Assembly: GCA_022605955.1 (NCBI GenBank)
Contig: JAKCOZ010000015.1
Coordinates: 9,305,287 to 9,369,286 of the forward strand
Length of the DNA stretch: 64,000 nt
Direction: 5' to 3'
Source: Rallus limicola
Taxonomy: Eukaryota > Chordata > Aves > Gruiformes > Rallidae
Numbering within the stretch: position 1 is the stretch's first letter; every line of letters starts with the position of its first letter. The notes beneath the pieces are model-generated. The model worked only from the letters and a program-made list of their open reading frames with translations. It ran no database searches and had not been told where the DNA came from. Both the position numbers and the translations under genes were made by a program. Positions 34,534 to 53,927 of this stretch are shown in pieces.

Positions 34534-37500
34534 TCTGAACTAGACTGGTGCTGCAGTGCTCTACCTTCCTAAAGCATAGTCTGTAGTCTGTTTAGATTTC
34601 TATTGAAGTGTCTGTCCGTGGTTGTTCTTTTTGAAGCATAGATTTTTCCTTTTCAGATGTCAGGTAAATCAAATAAAAATGTATTTTAAATTATATTGTA
34701 AGCTTTATAATGGATCATAGTGTAAGTGTCAAACAGTACTATAATATTTACTACTTATAATACTTTTAATGTAGAGTCTAACAAAGCATAAAAAACTTTT
34801 CTGTACCTCCTCTTGCTTTTGATGGTTTTGTTTCTGTAATTTGTGTTTTACTTTATTTCTTTCCCACCCACAATGGAGATGGACAGGGTTGGCATTTTTT
34901 AGAGTATGATAGTTATTTTCAAATCTGCATTCTGTTAAGACTGAAAAACATACTGATATGACATAATCACAGTGGTAGTAATTAGATCATCCACTTTTAA
35001 TCCTACCTGCAAGAGAGTTACTGGAGAGGCTGATTTCATGCTGTCCTAAGAATCACTGTTGTGACTAAGGCTGGGGCTGATAAATCTGATCCAGTTCGTT
35101 CAGAGAATGCAGAATACAAAGTCAAGGATCACTAGGACCTGATGGACTAATTTTCTATAAATACTGAGTCTGCTTGAAATTATTTTTGTAACTGTTCTAT
35201 GTATTGTCTGATAGCTCACACAGCTTTGCAGTCTGAAATAATTTTTCCATAAAAAGTACTAAAACACAGTGGCTGCAGTTTTGCTTTGAATGTGTGTTTT
35301 CATGTAGCCTTTGAACTGGCAGGTTCAGGTTCTGATGTCAGTCGTGAAGCAGCATGGACACTCGCTGCTGTCTGCCAGCCGCAAATGCTGGCTCACTACT
35401 GGTACCTGATCTCCATAGCCAAAAGCATTCTTAAGCGTGTGTGCACTGATTGAGTTTCACCTGTGTCTGGCAGGGCAGGTGGGCCTTTTATGTATAGTGT
35501 TTTTCCAAGGTACAAGTTGGTGGCCTAAGTCTGCTTCTTTCTCTATTTGCAAGATTATCATGCTGATCAGAGGAGCTCAAACTTAGACTATCACTGGGTC
35601 AGAAATCTCACCCTAAATATTTTTCTTTGTATTACCTCTACCTCTGTTTCTACTAAAAGCACCACATTTGCAGGCTATACTGCATTCCCCAAGATTCAGT
35701 GTCATTCTTCAGGTTGGTTAAGTGATGCTTTTGTAATGAAGACTGATTATTTTGCTCTCCTTCCACTTCTGTGTAACCACTCAACCTTATATTCAGTTTC
35801 CATGTGCTGCCTATAAAAAGTGAGAGCCAATAAAAATGATTGCTGATAGGATCAACATGAAATCTCTACTATGAAAAATAGGAACCCTGCTACAGTATCA
35901 TGTGGAAAATCTTCCAGGCAGCTCCTCCTTAAAATTAATTTACCCTGAGGAGCTTCACAGTCAGAATAAATAGTACCACTTCTTTCTGATGTGTTTTCAG
36001 GGCATACAGCAGACTTAGGAAAATTTGAGATGAATTTGCAATGATAATGTTGCCACTTTGGGGATTTTTTTATTTTGTTCTCTTTTCCTGTTTGACACCC
36101 TCAGATTTGATGTAAAGAATTCAGAAAATCCATGTGCTGATTTCAGACAGAATTAGGAGTATTTTGGAGTGCATGGAGTTGGTTTGATGTTGCTAGCAGA
36201 GAAATGACCATTTTGCAAGGTTGATCTAGAATTTTGCCAGTAATAGTACCTTTTAAATTTATTTGAAGATTCTCTCCAATAGCTATTACTGATTATCTGA
36301 CTAGCTGTGCAGATCATCCCACTTCTGCAGCTCTTTTCCTTCCTCATGTGTAACTAGAAAGCAACCCAAGCTACATCATTGTGGAAATGATCAGAAATAC
36401 ATATCTGCAGTTGAAAATATTACATACTTCCTAGAGGAAAAAGTTTCTAACAATAATACTTGCCACCACAATTGAGTGATTTCAGGTGCAATTTATCCTG
36501 CTTCTGCATTCTACAGTAACACTAAGTTGTCATATTGCAGGATTATGGAATTTATTTTTTCTAACTCCAGCTGACTAGGACATATCAATGCTGATGAACA
36601 CTGACTTGTGCTGAGCTATGCAGTAGTTATGTCCTGGAGTGGAGTTTGAAATCCCTGCTCCAAAATCTGAACGCTATTTAGAGTAAATAGTGAACATTAT
36701 AACATGAGAAAAACAATCTATTTTCTTGTCTGCAGAAATGTAGTAGTTGATGTATTTGACCTATTTTCTGTATACTCAGGAAGGTATTTATCTGCATGCT
36801 CTATGGGTTGTTTTTATTGCCTAATGCAAGCACTCTTTTGTTTGAAACCAGTTACCATAATTGAAGAGAGCTAATACTATCGAGACATCTAGATAATCTT
36901 TCCAGAAGAATGCCAGTAAAATAAGGGCAAAAGGTGAATCAAGAATAGAGAAAATTTGGTATCTACTTTTGAATACTGGAGTAGCAGTTTAAAGGTCTCA
37001 AAGCTGACCCTACTGAGATCAGGTGGTCTTTCCAAAGTTCATTCTGTGTGCTGTACTTTTTGGCCAGCAAACACTGCCCTTACAAAGCCATGGTTGTGAG
37101 ATGGAGGCTTTTCAAGCCTTGCCATGTTGCTTGCATTAGCAAGAGTGGATGTGATCATGCCGTGCTCTTGCTGCTGCTAGCATTGCTAGAGCTGGACTTC
37201 CACACGGTGCCTTTCTCATTACTTCTGTCATGTCTTTCTTTCAGAATATAAATTACAGTTTAATGACAGCTGAGTTTCTAATGTAAACTGAATTGCCTAT
37301 GATTCTTTTGTTTTCCTCTTCCATTTTTGTAATACAGCACCTGCAAGTCACTAATAGAGCTAGAGCAGTAACCCTGTCTGAAACAAAGAATAATGTTTTG
37401 ATTATATTTAATAATTAGCAGAACTGATATTTGCTTCAGCAGGGACAAATACTATTTTTTTTTACTTTCATGCTTTGTCTTTCTTCATGCAGTCCTGTTA

Positions 37501-39410
37501 AGAAAGGGCTGGCATTTCTTGCTGTGGGTTAATACATCCCATCTGAGTAGACTTTGAATGAAAATTATATTACTTTGCACTTTAAAAAAAAAATCACTTT
37601 GCGTGTATTAAGATAAATAGCATTTGTGACATTTGATGAGGACCTGGGTTCTAGGTACTGCTTTTAAATGAGGGAAGGGTTGATGAACGTCAAACAAGTG
37701 AGACACACAGATTGCATGTAGACAATACTTGTAAAAAGGGGCCTACTTCTGTATTCATGGCAGGTCTTAGTAACCATGTATGAAACAATACTTCTGCACT
37801 CATATTTTGTGGTTTCCTATTAAAGTGCTGAAGTGGTCATCATTAGTGGGGTATAATGTTGTATTTCATAACAGCAAGTCACCCAGCACAAGACAACCAT
37901 TTATTTTCTTTACCCACAAGGAAGCTCCTTGCATTTATTGCAAAAGACCCTGGCATTTTAAAATAAAATCTATTAGTTCTGACACTGTCTGAAATAATTT
38001 TGTATTTTTTTTCCTTAAACCCTTTGAAATTTTAATACTTGAATGTGGATATCAACAAAGATTGTTTGCTTTATTTTCAAATTGAATTACTTTTGAACTC
38101 TGTGACTGTAAGCTGTGAAGTTCACACAAGACTAGCAGTACTCATTTTTTAAACCTTATTTATAAAGAGAAGCATGATATCAGAATTGAGGCACTTGCAG
38201 GTGCTCACCAGGGATTTTTTTTCACATATAAAGCAATTTCAGTACTATTATTTTAAAACAACCATCAGAACAGAGGAACCTTGTGAAAGGAGGTTTTGCT
38301 GTGCTTACTGCCTGAAGTGCCTTGTTTATTCAAACACCTGCATGGACATTTTGGATCTTTCTTTGTTATGCCAACTCTGTGTTTAACATTTTGTATATGG
38401 TGACTTAAATTTATGGGGACAGATTCTCAGTTGTTGCAAATCATAGCTGAGCATCTAGCCTGCATAGACCTGTCAGTGCCTCAACTTGGATGGAATTAGT
38501 GAGCATGAAAGCCAACTGCCATTTACCATGTGTGTGTGTCTCAGTGTTAAGGCAATACAGAGGCTGTGCAGAGAAGCTGTTACTAACAGTTCTGTTTGTG
38601 CCTGATATGTAGACAAATTGTAAAATTTAGGGCCTAACTTTTGATTCAAACCTGTATGAAGATGTGTGCAATTAAGCCTGCTTTAAGCCTCCTTAGATAC
38701 TAAGATATTGAGACATCTGGAACAGAAATAGGCATAGTAACCCTGTCTTCAGTACTTTCAGCCCAAGGATGTTGGCTTAAAACCCCACAAACAAATCAAC
38801 CAACCAAAAAAAAAGCCAAACACCCATCAAAACAGTAGAAGGTACACTGTAGAATACCTTTAAGATACTCTGTTTTTCTTTTGTTCTTGCTTTTGTGCAG
38901 TGATTTCACCTGCCACCTTTCTAATTTTTCCTACTTTATATAGTATTTCTACTGTATAAACCAACAACATTAGCATTGCAGTTTTCTTGTTCCTGATGTT
39001 TTTCTTTCATGCTTGCTTTGCAGACATGGGAGTAGTGTTCCTCCCTAGGAAGTCCTGAGAATGGGCTGTTCCTCATTTCATAACGCCTTTGGCATATGTT
39101 TTCCTCCCTTGATATTTCAGTTGAATTAAAGATAAATGGTGATGATCAATCTGGAAAGTAGTTTTGTCTAAAAAAAACATTAGCTGCAATTGCTAACAAT
39201 TCAGTAACAATCCACTGTATGTACAGTAATTCACTGTATAACAAATGCAATGATCCCATTTTTCTTAGTAGTAGTTTTCATCGTTCTTTGTAGCACCTGT
39301 TCTCCCATTCCCAGTGCTCGTTCCTGTCTACTGGTACAGCATTTGCAGCCACAACTGCTTTCTAGCATCTTGCCTTGATAATTCACAGTGGAAGTAAAAG
39401 CATAGAGTGG

Positions 39411-39428
39411 TCACACTGATCAGTGTGA
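39411..39428. repeat. Perfect 18-bp palindrome
   Basis: TCACACTGATCAGTGTGA equals its own reverse complement, centred on TGATCA. It lies in intron 9A, about 440 bp before exon 10. No known protein site is assigned. Confidence 0.7.
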
Positions 39429-39843
39429 TTGTTTCTATTTTCAGAAGAACTTTAATGACATTTCTTGGAATTGGCAAGTATGTTAACACTTAAACTGATA
39501 GGAACCTCCAAAGTGTTAACAGAACACTTCTTAAAATGAAAGGTCACAACTTCTAATTCAGATTTATTTTTTTACTAGATGTAGCATGCTTTTTGTTACA
39601 AAACTCCTTTACACTGTATTCTGTAGTGCATGTTCAAGTTATCTTAAATTATTGGGAAAAAACCCAAGAAAAGCTACAATACATTCTGAAATTCTGTGTG
39701 CTTTCTTTTTTTTCTACAAAGAGCATCTAACTTCATCTGCTATTCCTCAGATCTTCTCATTAGACCTGTGAAAAGTGGGGGCATGCTTGCAATACAACAG
39801 GGCGTTACATTCAGTGTAATGCCTTGCTTGGCCATCAACCTAA

Positions 39844-40574
<731 letters not shown>

Positions 40575-40601
40575 TCAAACTATCTCGAAATCCAAGTTCA
40601 G
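40575..40601 (+). CDS. CACNA1D: CACNA1D exon 11: 27-nt alternative microexon
   Basis: Twenty-seven nucleotides lie between CTTCTAG and GTCAGT. Spliced after exon 10 (TG) they read CQTISKSKF, and the final AG joins T of exon 12 to give Ser before RRWRRWNRF. This is the bird version of the CQAISKSKL block in mammalian CACNA1D, where exon 11 is optional. Skipping joins TG directly to T of exon 12, giving CRRWRRW in frame, so nine residues are gained or lost cleanly. The added Lys/Ser cluster lies in the cytosolic I-II loop next to the basic RRWRRW segment before IIS1. It is too small to be found from open-frame length. Confidence 0.93.
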
Positions 40602-44463
<3,862 letters not shown>

Positions 44464-44527
44464 TAAGATTAACTAATACTGCTAACTATAGGGATAGCTG
44501 AAGGGTGATCAGCAATTCTTTTTGTAA

Positions 44528-48627
<4,100 letters not shown>

Positions 48628-48697
48628 AAAAGAGAGTCTGGAAAATAAAAAAAGTGAGAAGTCAGAAGGCGACCAAAAGAAGCCCAAGGATAGTAAG
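48628..48697 (+). CDS. CACNA1D: CACNA1D exon 17: II-III loop
   Basis: This 70-nt exon encodes (R)KESLENKKSEKSEGDQKK, then PKDSK, a Lys/Glu-rich cytosolic linker segment. KESLENKK is conserved with mammals; the remainder is diverged, as usual for this loop. The end is fixed by phase: exon 18 starts in phase 0 with GTG ACA, so the donor must be AAG|GTGTTT. A better-looking GTAAGG begins five nt earlier at 48693 but would break the frame. Confidence 0.93.
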
Positions 48698-49332
48698 GTG
48701 TTTATTCTAAAAATTGTGTATTTTCTAAGAAACAGTTTTACTAACTTTTCTAGGGAGAACTTTTCAGTACTACTGTGCATTGTACAATGTATTTTATGAA
48801 CCCATCATCCCTGTTTTTTCCAGGCCAAGGAGACTTAGTTCTGATGCTTTGTATCCTGAAAGAATCTCTTAACCCTCAGAACTCTTTTAGTTTCAGGATA
48901 TTCTAAGAAAGGAAGCTCTTAGAGCATGAAATAATTAATGTTAGAAAAATTAAAAATTTGGTGAAGCTTTGACATCCCAGTAGGTATTTTGCCTGATAAA
49001 TCCAATGGAAGAGATTAGTGAATGATAAACTCCTAGAATGGTGAAATGTTCTTGGTAAATTTTATCAAAGTCTCTTGGTTGTAATTTTAATGTGATGTGC
49101 CTAGCCAGAAGAACACGAATACTATAGAAAAATCTTTTAAACTGTCAGCTTTCCTCTGTTCTCAGAGTTACTGTTTCAGAAAACTCTAGAGGACGCATAG
49201 GGATTGCTTCCTTGACTTGAATCACAGAATCACAGTTCAGAGGCTTATTTGGTTTGCTTTCTGTTGAACTTCATACTTCAAGCTATATTATAAATTTATT
49301 TTTCTTCTTGTGCATCTGTTTTGTTGCTGTAG
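48698..49332 (+). other. Intron 17
   Basis: 0.63 kb. The donor GTGTTT is weak; the acceptor is TTGTTGCTGTAG. A few bases near 49219-49237 resemble a CR1 tail (AATCACAGAATCACAG) but are too short to call. Otherwise unremarkable. Confidence 0.8.
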
Positions 49333-49402
49333 GTGACAATTGGTGAATATGGAGAAGGAGAGGATGAGGATAAAGATCCCTATCCACCCTGTGATGTACC
49401 AG
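49333..49402 (+). CDS. CACNA1D: CACNA1D exon 18: acidic II-III loop segment
   Basis: This 70-nt exon enters in phase 0 and ends in phase 1 before GTATGT. It encodes VTIGEYGEGEDEDKDPYPPC, then DVP. The acidic run and the DKDPYPPCDVP block match the mammalian II-III loop. The GEYGEG part differs from human (DDYREE). It is a cytosolic linker with no catalytic role. Confidence 0.96.
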
Positions 49403-50158
49403 GTATGTGAAAACCAGTCAGAAGTCAAGCAGTTTATTTGCTAAAATATCCTAAACTTGCTGTTGCTGAACACTAAATCAATTCCTTTGAAGTCAGTGAA
49501 GTTCTGTTCTGTTATCAGTGGATAAATGGGCCTCTAAGCTGCTACATTTTATCTTTTCCTGCAGCTTCCTAGGCAGTACGAACAGCATATGACAGTTAAC
49601 ACTGTGAGCATGAAGGCTGCTGTGGTAATACTATCTGGATGTGAGAGCAAATTCTAAACTTTTCTGAAATGTTTGGCAAAAAAGGACATTCCAGAGCTGA
49701 TGATGTTTGGTCAATTTTGTCTTAGCTTCTTCCAGTCCAGTGATCATACTTACCTAAAAATCAGTTCTGTCTGATTTTCTGGATGTGTGCCCTGCTTTTG
49801 AGTTCTCTGTGCTCAGCCAGAGCACAGAGATGTGTACCCATACAACACAGCTCAGGCATGGCCTGATGGTCAGGGGCTGAGCTTATGTGGGACTCCATAG
49901 CCCATGTGCAGGGGCCATGAATAGAGTCCTAAGATATGGCTGGTCAGGGCCACTGAAGCCTGTTAGTGCACTTGGAGAACCCACCCATATATGCATATAA
50001 ACATGTGTACAAGCTCCTGGGCTATATGGATGTATATATTGATTCATAGATTTTAAAGTCATGCTATCAATATAGATTTCCAATAAGCCACATCTGTTTT
50101 AATGCCAGCCATGCTTTTACATTGTTACAAAAACCCCTCCATGTTTTTTATTTCAAAG
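49403..50158 (+). other. Intron 18
   Basis: 0.76 kb with a GC-containing 11-bp-stem hairpin at 49804-49830. Acceptor TTTCAAAG. The minus frame 49883-50083 is chance. Confidence 0.8.
49804..49830. repeat. Inverted repeat, 11-bp stem, 5-nt loop
   Basis: TCTCTGTGCTC and GAGCACAGAGA pair perfectly around AGCCA. The element could form a stable hairpin in the pre-mRNA about 330 nt before exon 19. Too short for a miRNA precursor. Confidence 0.7.
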
Positions 50159-50303
50159 TTGGTGAAGATGAAGAAGATGAGGAGGATGAACCTGAGGTAC
50201 CAGCAGGCCCACGTCCCCGCAGAATATCAGAACTGAACATGAAGGAGAAGATAACGCCGATCCCTGAAGGGAGTGCCTTCTTCATTTTCAGCAGCACCAA
50301 CCC
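50159..50303 (+). CDS. CACNA1D: CACNA1D exon 19: distal II-III loop
   Basis: This 145-nt exon enters in phase 1 and leaves in phase 2 before GTAAAT. It reads [20 protein letters not shown], then [20 protein letters not shown] and FFIFSSTNP. The Glu/Asp-rich start and the [14 protein letters not shown] block are conserved in Cav1.3. FFIFSSTNP corresponds to mammalian FFILSKTNP, just before IIIS1. RRIS resembles a basophilic kinase site, which is inference only. Confidence 0.97.
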
Positions 50304-50881
50304 GTAAATACAATGTTGAAAAATACTGGGTTTAGCCTAAGTTTAGCAGTGAAGGGACAGGCCTCCTTCCAGTGAGGTTAGGAATAGAACTCTAGCTTCA
50401 CCAACAGGAGAGAAACTGGCTTCTCTCTCAAAATTTCCTAAATGACTTGGGAAATGAGAAGAATTTGAAAAATATATTAATTTGCTTCCCACTGTTGAAG
50501 AAAGTGTGTTGATCTTCTTCCCACTGTTGAAGAAGACTTTATCTTCTTTAGTAAGAATCAAACTGGGGATCTGAAGTGACTTATTACCTAATCTTTTGAC
50601 ATTGGCCTCTGGTATGAGCATTCATAACCCATTGAAAACCAATCGCTCAGAGAAATGCTCTTTGTTTCTTTTAGTAGGTGCATCTTCACTACAGGTGGAT
50701 TACATTTTGAATTTATTTACATTTTTAGAAATCAGAGCAATAGCTTCAGCACTTGCACTTCTTTTAGCTGCTGATGTTTGCTCTGTTCTGTCACTGTTGG
50801 CAGAGCAATAGAAAACATGCTGTATATTAGCCATCTGCTGAATTCTGTTTGCACACATGGTATGTTTTTGTATCTCCTCAG
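50304..50881 (+). other. Intron 19
   Basis: 0.58 kb, carrying a 32-bp tandem duplication (50485-50548). Acceptor TATCTCCTCAG. The open frames on both strands here have no homology. Confidence 0.8.
50485..50548. repeat. Two-copy 32-bp tandem repeat
   Basis: CTTCCCACTGTTGAAGAA occurs at 50485-50502 and again at 50517-50534; the following bases are similar. A local slippage duplication in intron 19 with no evident role. Confidence 0.8.
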
Positions 50882-51011
50882 GATTCGAGTGGGATGCCAC
50901 AGACTCATCAATCACCACATCTTTACCAATCTCATCCTTGTCTTCATCATGCTGAGCAGTGTTTCCCTAGCAGCAGAAGATCCGATTCGCAGCCACTCTT
51001 TTCGAAACAAT
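50882..51011 (+). CDS. CACNA1D: CACNA1D exon 20: IIIS1
   Basis: This 130-nt exon after CTCCTCAG enters in phase 2 (CC+G makes Pro) and ends in phase 0 before GTAAGC. It encodes [20 protein letters not shown], then [20 protein letters not shown] and RNN. This is transmembrane IIIS1 and the start of the S1-S2 linker. SSVSLAAED replaces mammalian SSAALAAED. The following residue ILGY comes from exon 21 or 22. Confidence 0.97.
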
Positions 51012-52819
51012 GTAAGCCCTTAATTCTTTATGTCTGAAGATAAATTGTTATCATGAAAGGATAACAATACTTTGGGACTAGTGCCTGTTTTTTAATGTCA
51101 AGTCATGCTTTTTTTTTTTTTTTTGCTTTAAAAATACACATCTTTAAAGACTGCTAACTTTATTAATGCAACATTGGAGGTATTAGAAGTTTCTATTATG
51201 TACACAATCATTTTTTTTCTTTGGCTAAAAAAAGAAAAGAATAACACAAGCCCAACCTGAGTGTAATCAATATAATTTTCATACTTTTTTCACAATTTTC
51301 AGCTGGTGTACCTGAAATCACTCTTAGTGCCTCTCAGTGTTTGATACTGGTTTAAAAGTGTCAATTAAAGTTTTTAGGGTTTAAGATATGTTGGGAATAG
51401 TCTGATCTGTCTTCTCTTCTCCTTCATTAACTCTGTTCTATAGTCTGGGGGAGCTCAGAGTTATCACTCTGTTAGAGAATGTGGATTCATTAGGATATTA
51501 CGTCTTCTTTCAGAGAAACAAATGTGGCCACACTAACGAGTTTTAGTACCACCACGTCAGACCTAAAGGTCCTTGGATTCCTGATTGGCCATATCAGAAA
51601 CTAAACAAATTTCACTTTTTCTGGACTCATATGTAAATGATGATCAGAGTATATCTAGATCTTGCCTTGATTAAGAGTCAAATGCCATTTCCCCCATATA
51701 CAAACCTGAGAATTTCGAATTGTTTCTTCATCCTTTTTTAAATAAATGTGTGGAAACAAAATATTTGTAGGAACACTAATTTCAGAAATGTGTCTATTAT
51801 TCATAAAAGTGTAGTTTATGCAGTGAGTGAACATCAATTTTCTCCTAAGAGAAATTCCTGATCCCCTATTTTAAAATCTTAATATAGTAGAAGACTTCCC
51901 TGTTACTCAAATGCACAAGTATTAGAGAAACAAAAATAAATCCATTCTCATGACCACTAATGTTTGTGTTAAACTTGTTGCACTTGTATTAGTGGTGAAG
52001 CAAACCTCTCGTGTGAGTTGCGTATGCTTTGGATTAGGTATGAAATAGGTGAGGTGATGCAGCTTTTCTGGGAATCTTGGGATACTTTGACAGATATAAG
52101 TTGATCTGTAGAGATATTTGTAGAGAAAATTTTTTTGCCTCTCAGAGGAAAGATGGGCCTGTTGAGTCAGCAGAGCTTGTATCCATCTAGTTCTTGCTAG
52201 TATAGATACTTTTGACTGGACTTCTTTTTCAGTAACATCAGTAAAACCCAAAATGCTAAAATTTCCTCCAAAGTTAAAAAGAGGTCAAAGCACAAAGACA
52301 CTCTTCATGTACTATTCAGTAGAGCTGTGTGCTTCTCATATCTATAAAACTGGACAAGAGCAATCTTATGAATAAAACACGCTAAATGGGTGAGAAAAAG
52401 AAAGCTGATGGGGAATGCTGAAATTGTTATCACAGAAATGGCTTAAAGAGCTGATAATGGCTTTTGTAACTAGAGGACTACTAGGAAAATGTAACTGGAG
52501 AGTGGTGGTAACTGAAAGGATTATTCCTGTTTGGGAAACAGGTAAAATGTGTGAGTGGTTTCAAGAAGGCATTGCCTTCTTGTGAATATTCACAAATGCA
52601 CTAGATCTGAATATGTTTCTTGTTACTGCTTTGATCGTGTTCTTTCAGCCAGCCAGCTTGGCAAGGGAATGAAAGTTTACAAACAGGAATGCCTTTATAT
52701 ATTTTCTTTTTATTTTAGAATTAATTCCTTACTGATTTATCTTTGATGAAAGACTTTAATATTTGCCCATATTTTCAGCCACAGCAAGGGACAGAAGGTT
52801 GTGATCTCCAGCTCAACAT

Positions 52820-52838
52820 GGGGGGTGGGGGTGGGGGG
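52820..52838 (+). repeat. G-rich tract (possible RNA G-quadruplex)
   Basis: Three G runs of six, five and six separated by single T residues, on the transcript strand of intron 20, about 0.9 kb before the 21/22 pair. Long runs with one-nt loops could fold as a G-quadruplex by splitting a run. This is inference from composition. Confidence 0.55.
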
Positions 52839-53655
52839 AAATTCCCTTTTACATGATCTAATAGTAATACTTTCCATTGTGTTGTCTCTATTTTATTTCT
52901 CCTTCCTGTTCTATTAGTTGCTGGACCTCAGGTGACATGTTCCTGTGTACAACTGTTTGCTAGTTGCATTGCTAGATCTTTGAAACTAAACTAGTACCCT
53001 ACTGTAGTTCATGTCGATTGCTACATTAGATGCTAGTGTTAAGGCCACCCTGAAGGGGTGAAACCTCGGTTGTACTGAAATATATGGCACGTTCCTGTCA
53101 TCAGCAGTGAGGTCAATACCACATCCAAAGTCTTTTTAAAAGTTTGCATGTCACAGTGCAGCTGTTGTGGGTTCTTGGAAATTTCTTAGAAATAAATCAC
53201 TGCTGCATCTTCCAAGTTTGAGAGAAAAGAGCTGCAGTGCTGATTTTAAATAATGTAGTTATTTGTTCGTTTGCTTTGTGACGCTCTGGCCCAGTCTGTG
53301 TGTGAACAGTATAATGTAGCAGAACATTGAAGCATCCATTGAAATTTGTTGTTTATGCGTTACTTTGGTAAAATACAATGACAAAATTACTTATTACTAA
53401 TAAGGTTTTTTTCTTTGTATAAGATCCTGTATTTCTGCTAAAGGCCGAAGAAAGTACCTGTGAAAGCTGATAGAAGAAAGTTTGAATTGAAAGTGTTGTT
53501 TATTGGGCCTTGCTAACTCTTTAAGGGTGAAATCTAGTATCTAAGGACAGTGGCGTCTGATTAAATTTTTAAGTAAATAAAAATGGTTGTGTGACTTTTA
53601 AACTACTTTGTCTGGATTCCCCATTTACCTACTTAAATTATTTCAGGTGGTGTTG

Positions 53656-53661
53656 TGCATG
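53656..53661 (+). promoter_or_regulatory. TGCATG (Rbfox-type motif) upstream of exon 21
   Basis: TGCATG 67 nt before the exon 21 start. Rbfox bound upstream of an exon usually represses it. Paired with the site downstream of exon 22 this would favour exon 22. Inference. Confidence 0.45.
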
Positions 53662-53727
53662 TGGTCTAAATTGTAAACACTTCTTAATAGATGGATTTCT
53701 TACTGTGGCACGTATTATACCTTGCAG

Positions 53728-53787
53728 ATACTTGGTTACTTTGACTATGCTTTCACAGCCATCTTTACTGTTGAAATCCTGTTAAAG
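53728..53787 (+). CDS. CACNA1D: CACNA1D exon 21: IIIS2, alternative 1
   Basis: This 60-nt exon, phase 0 to phase 0, after CCTTGCAG and before GTAATG encodes ILGYFDYAFTAIFTVEILLK, the second helix of the repeat III voltage sensor. It is identical to the canonical mammalian IIIS2. The next exon, 80 bp downstream, encodes an alternative of equal length. Because 60 is a multiple of three, double inclusion would keep the frame and add a second IIIS2-like helix, so exclusivity must be enforced by splicing. Confidence 0.96.
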
Positions 53788-53867
53788 GTAATGCATTGTT
53801 AATTGATCCTTGTTAGCTCAAAAGCAGCTTTAGCAATAATGTTTGTAACTTTTTGTTTACCTTCCAG
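53788..53867 (+). other. 80-bp intron between exons 21 and 22
   Basis: GTAATG to CCTTCCAG, 80 nt. A branch-like TGTAAC puts the candidate branch A near 53848, only about 60 nt from the donor. That is near the range where steric interference between U1 and U2 snRNPs blocks joining. This may help prevent 21-22 splicing; inference. Confidence 0.7.
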
Positions 53868-53927
53868 ATCCTAGGGTATGCAGATTATGTCTTCACTAGT
53901 ATGTTTACATTTGAGATCATTTTGAAG
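53868..53927 (+). CDS. CACNA1D: CACNA1D exon 22: IIIS2, alternative 2
   Basis: This 60-nt exon, phase 0 to phase 0, before GTAACA encodes ILGYADYVFTSMFTFEIILK. Six of 20 residues differ from exon 21, mostly hydrophobic swaps, while the acidic residues (Asp of ADY, Glu of FEI) are kept. An alternative IIIS2 is one of the variants reported in chicken hair-cell alpha-1D mRNA, and this is the likely candidate. A TGCATG lies 185 nt downstream. Confidence 0.96.

Larger units (their letters stand above)
51012..53727 (+). other. Intron 20
   Basis: 2.7 kb with a T17 run near 51109-51125, a G-rich tract at 52820-52838 and TGCATG motifs at 53145-53150 and 53656-53661, the latter 67 nt before exon 21. 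Acceptor TACCTTGCAG. Chance frames only. Confidence 0.8.

Noticed and set aside
49219..49237. Short CR1-tail-like sequence (AATCACAGAATCACAG)
   Set aside because: Only about 18 bp match; too short to distinguish from chance.
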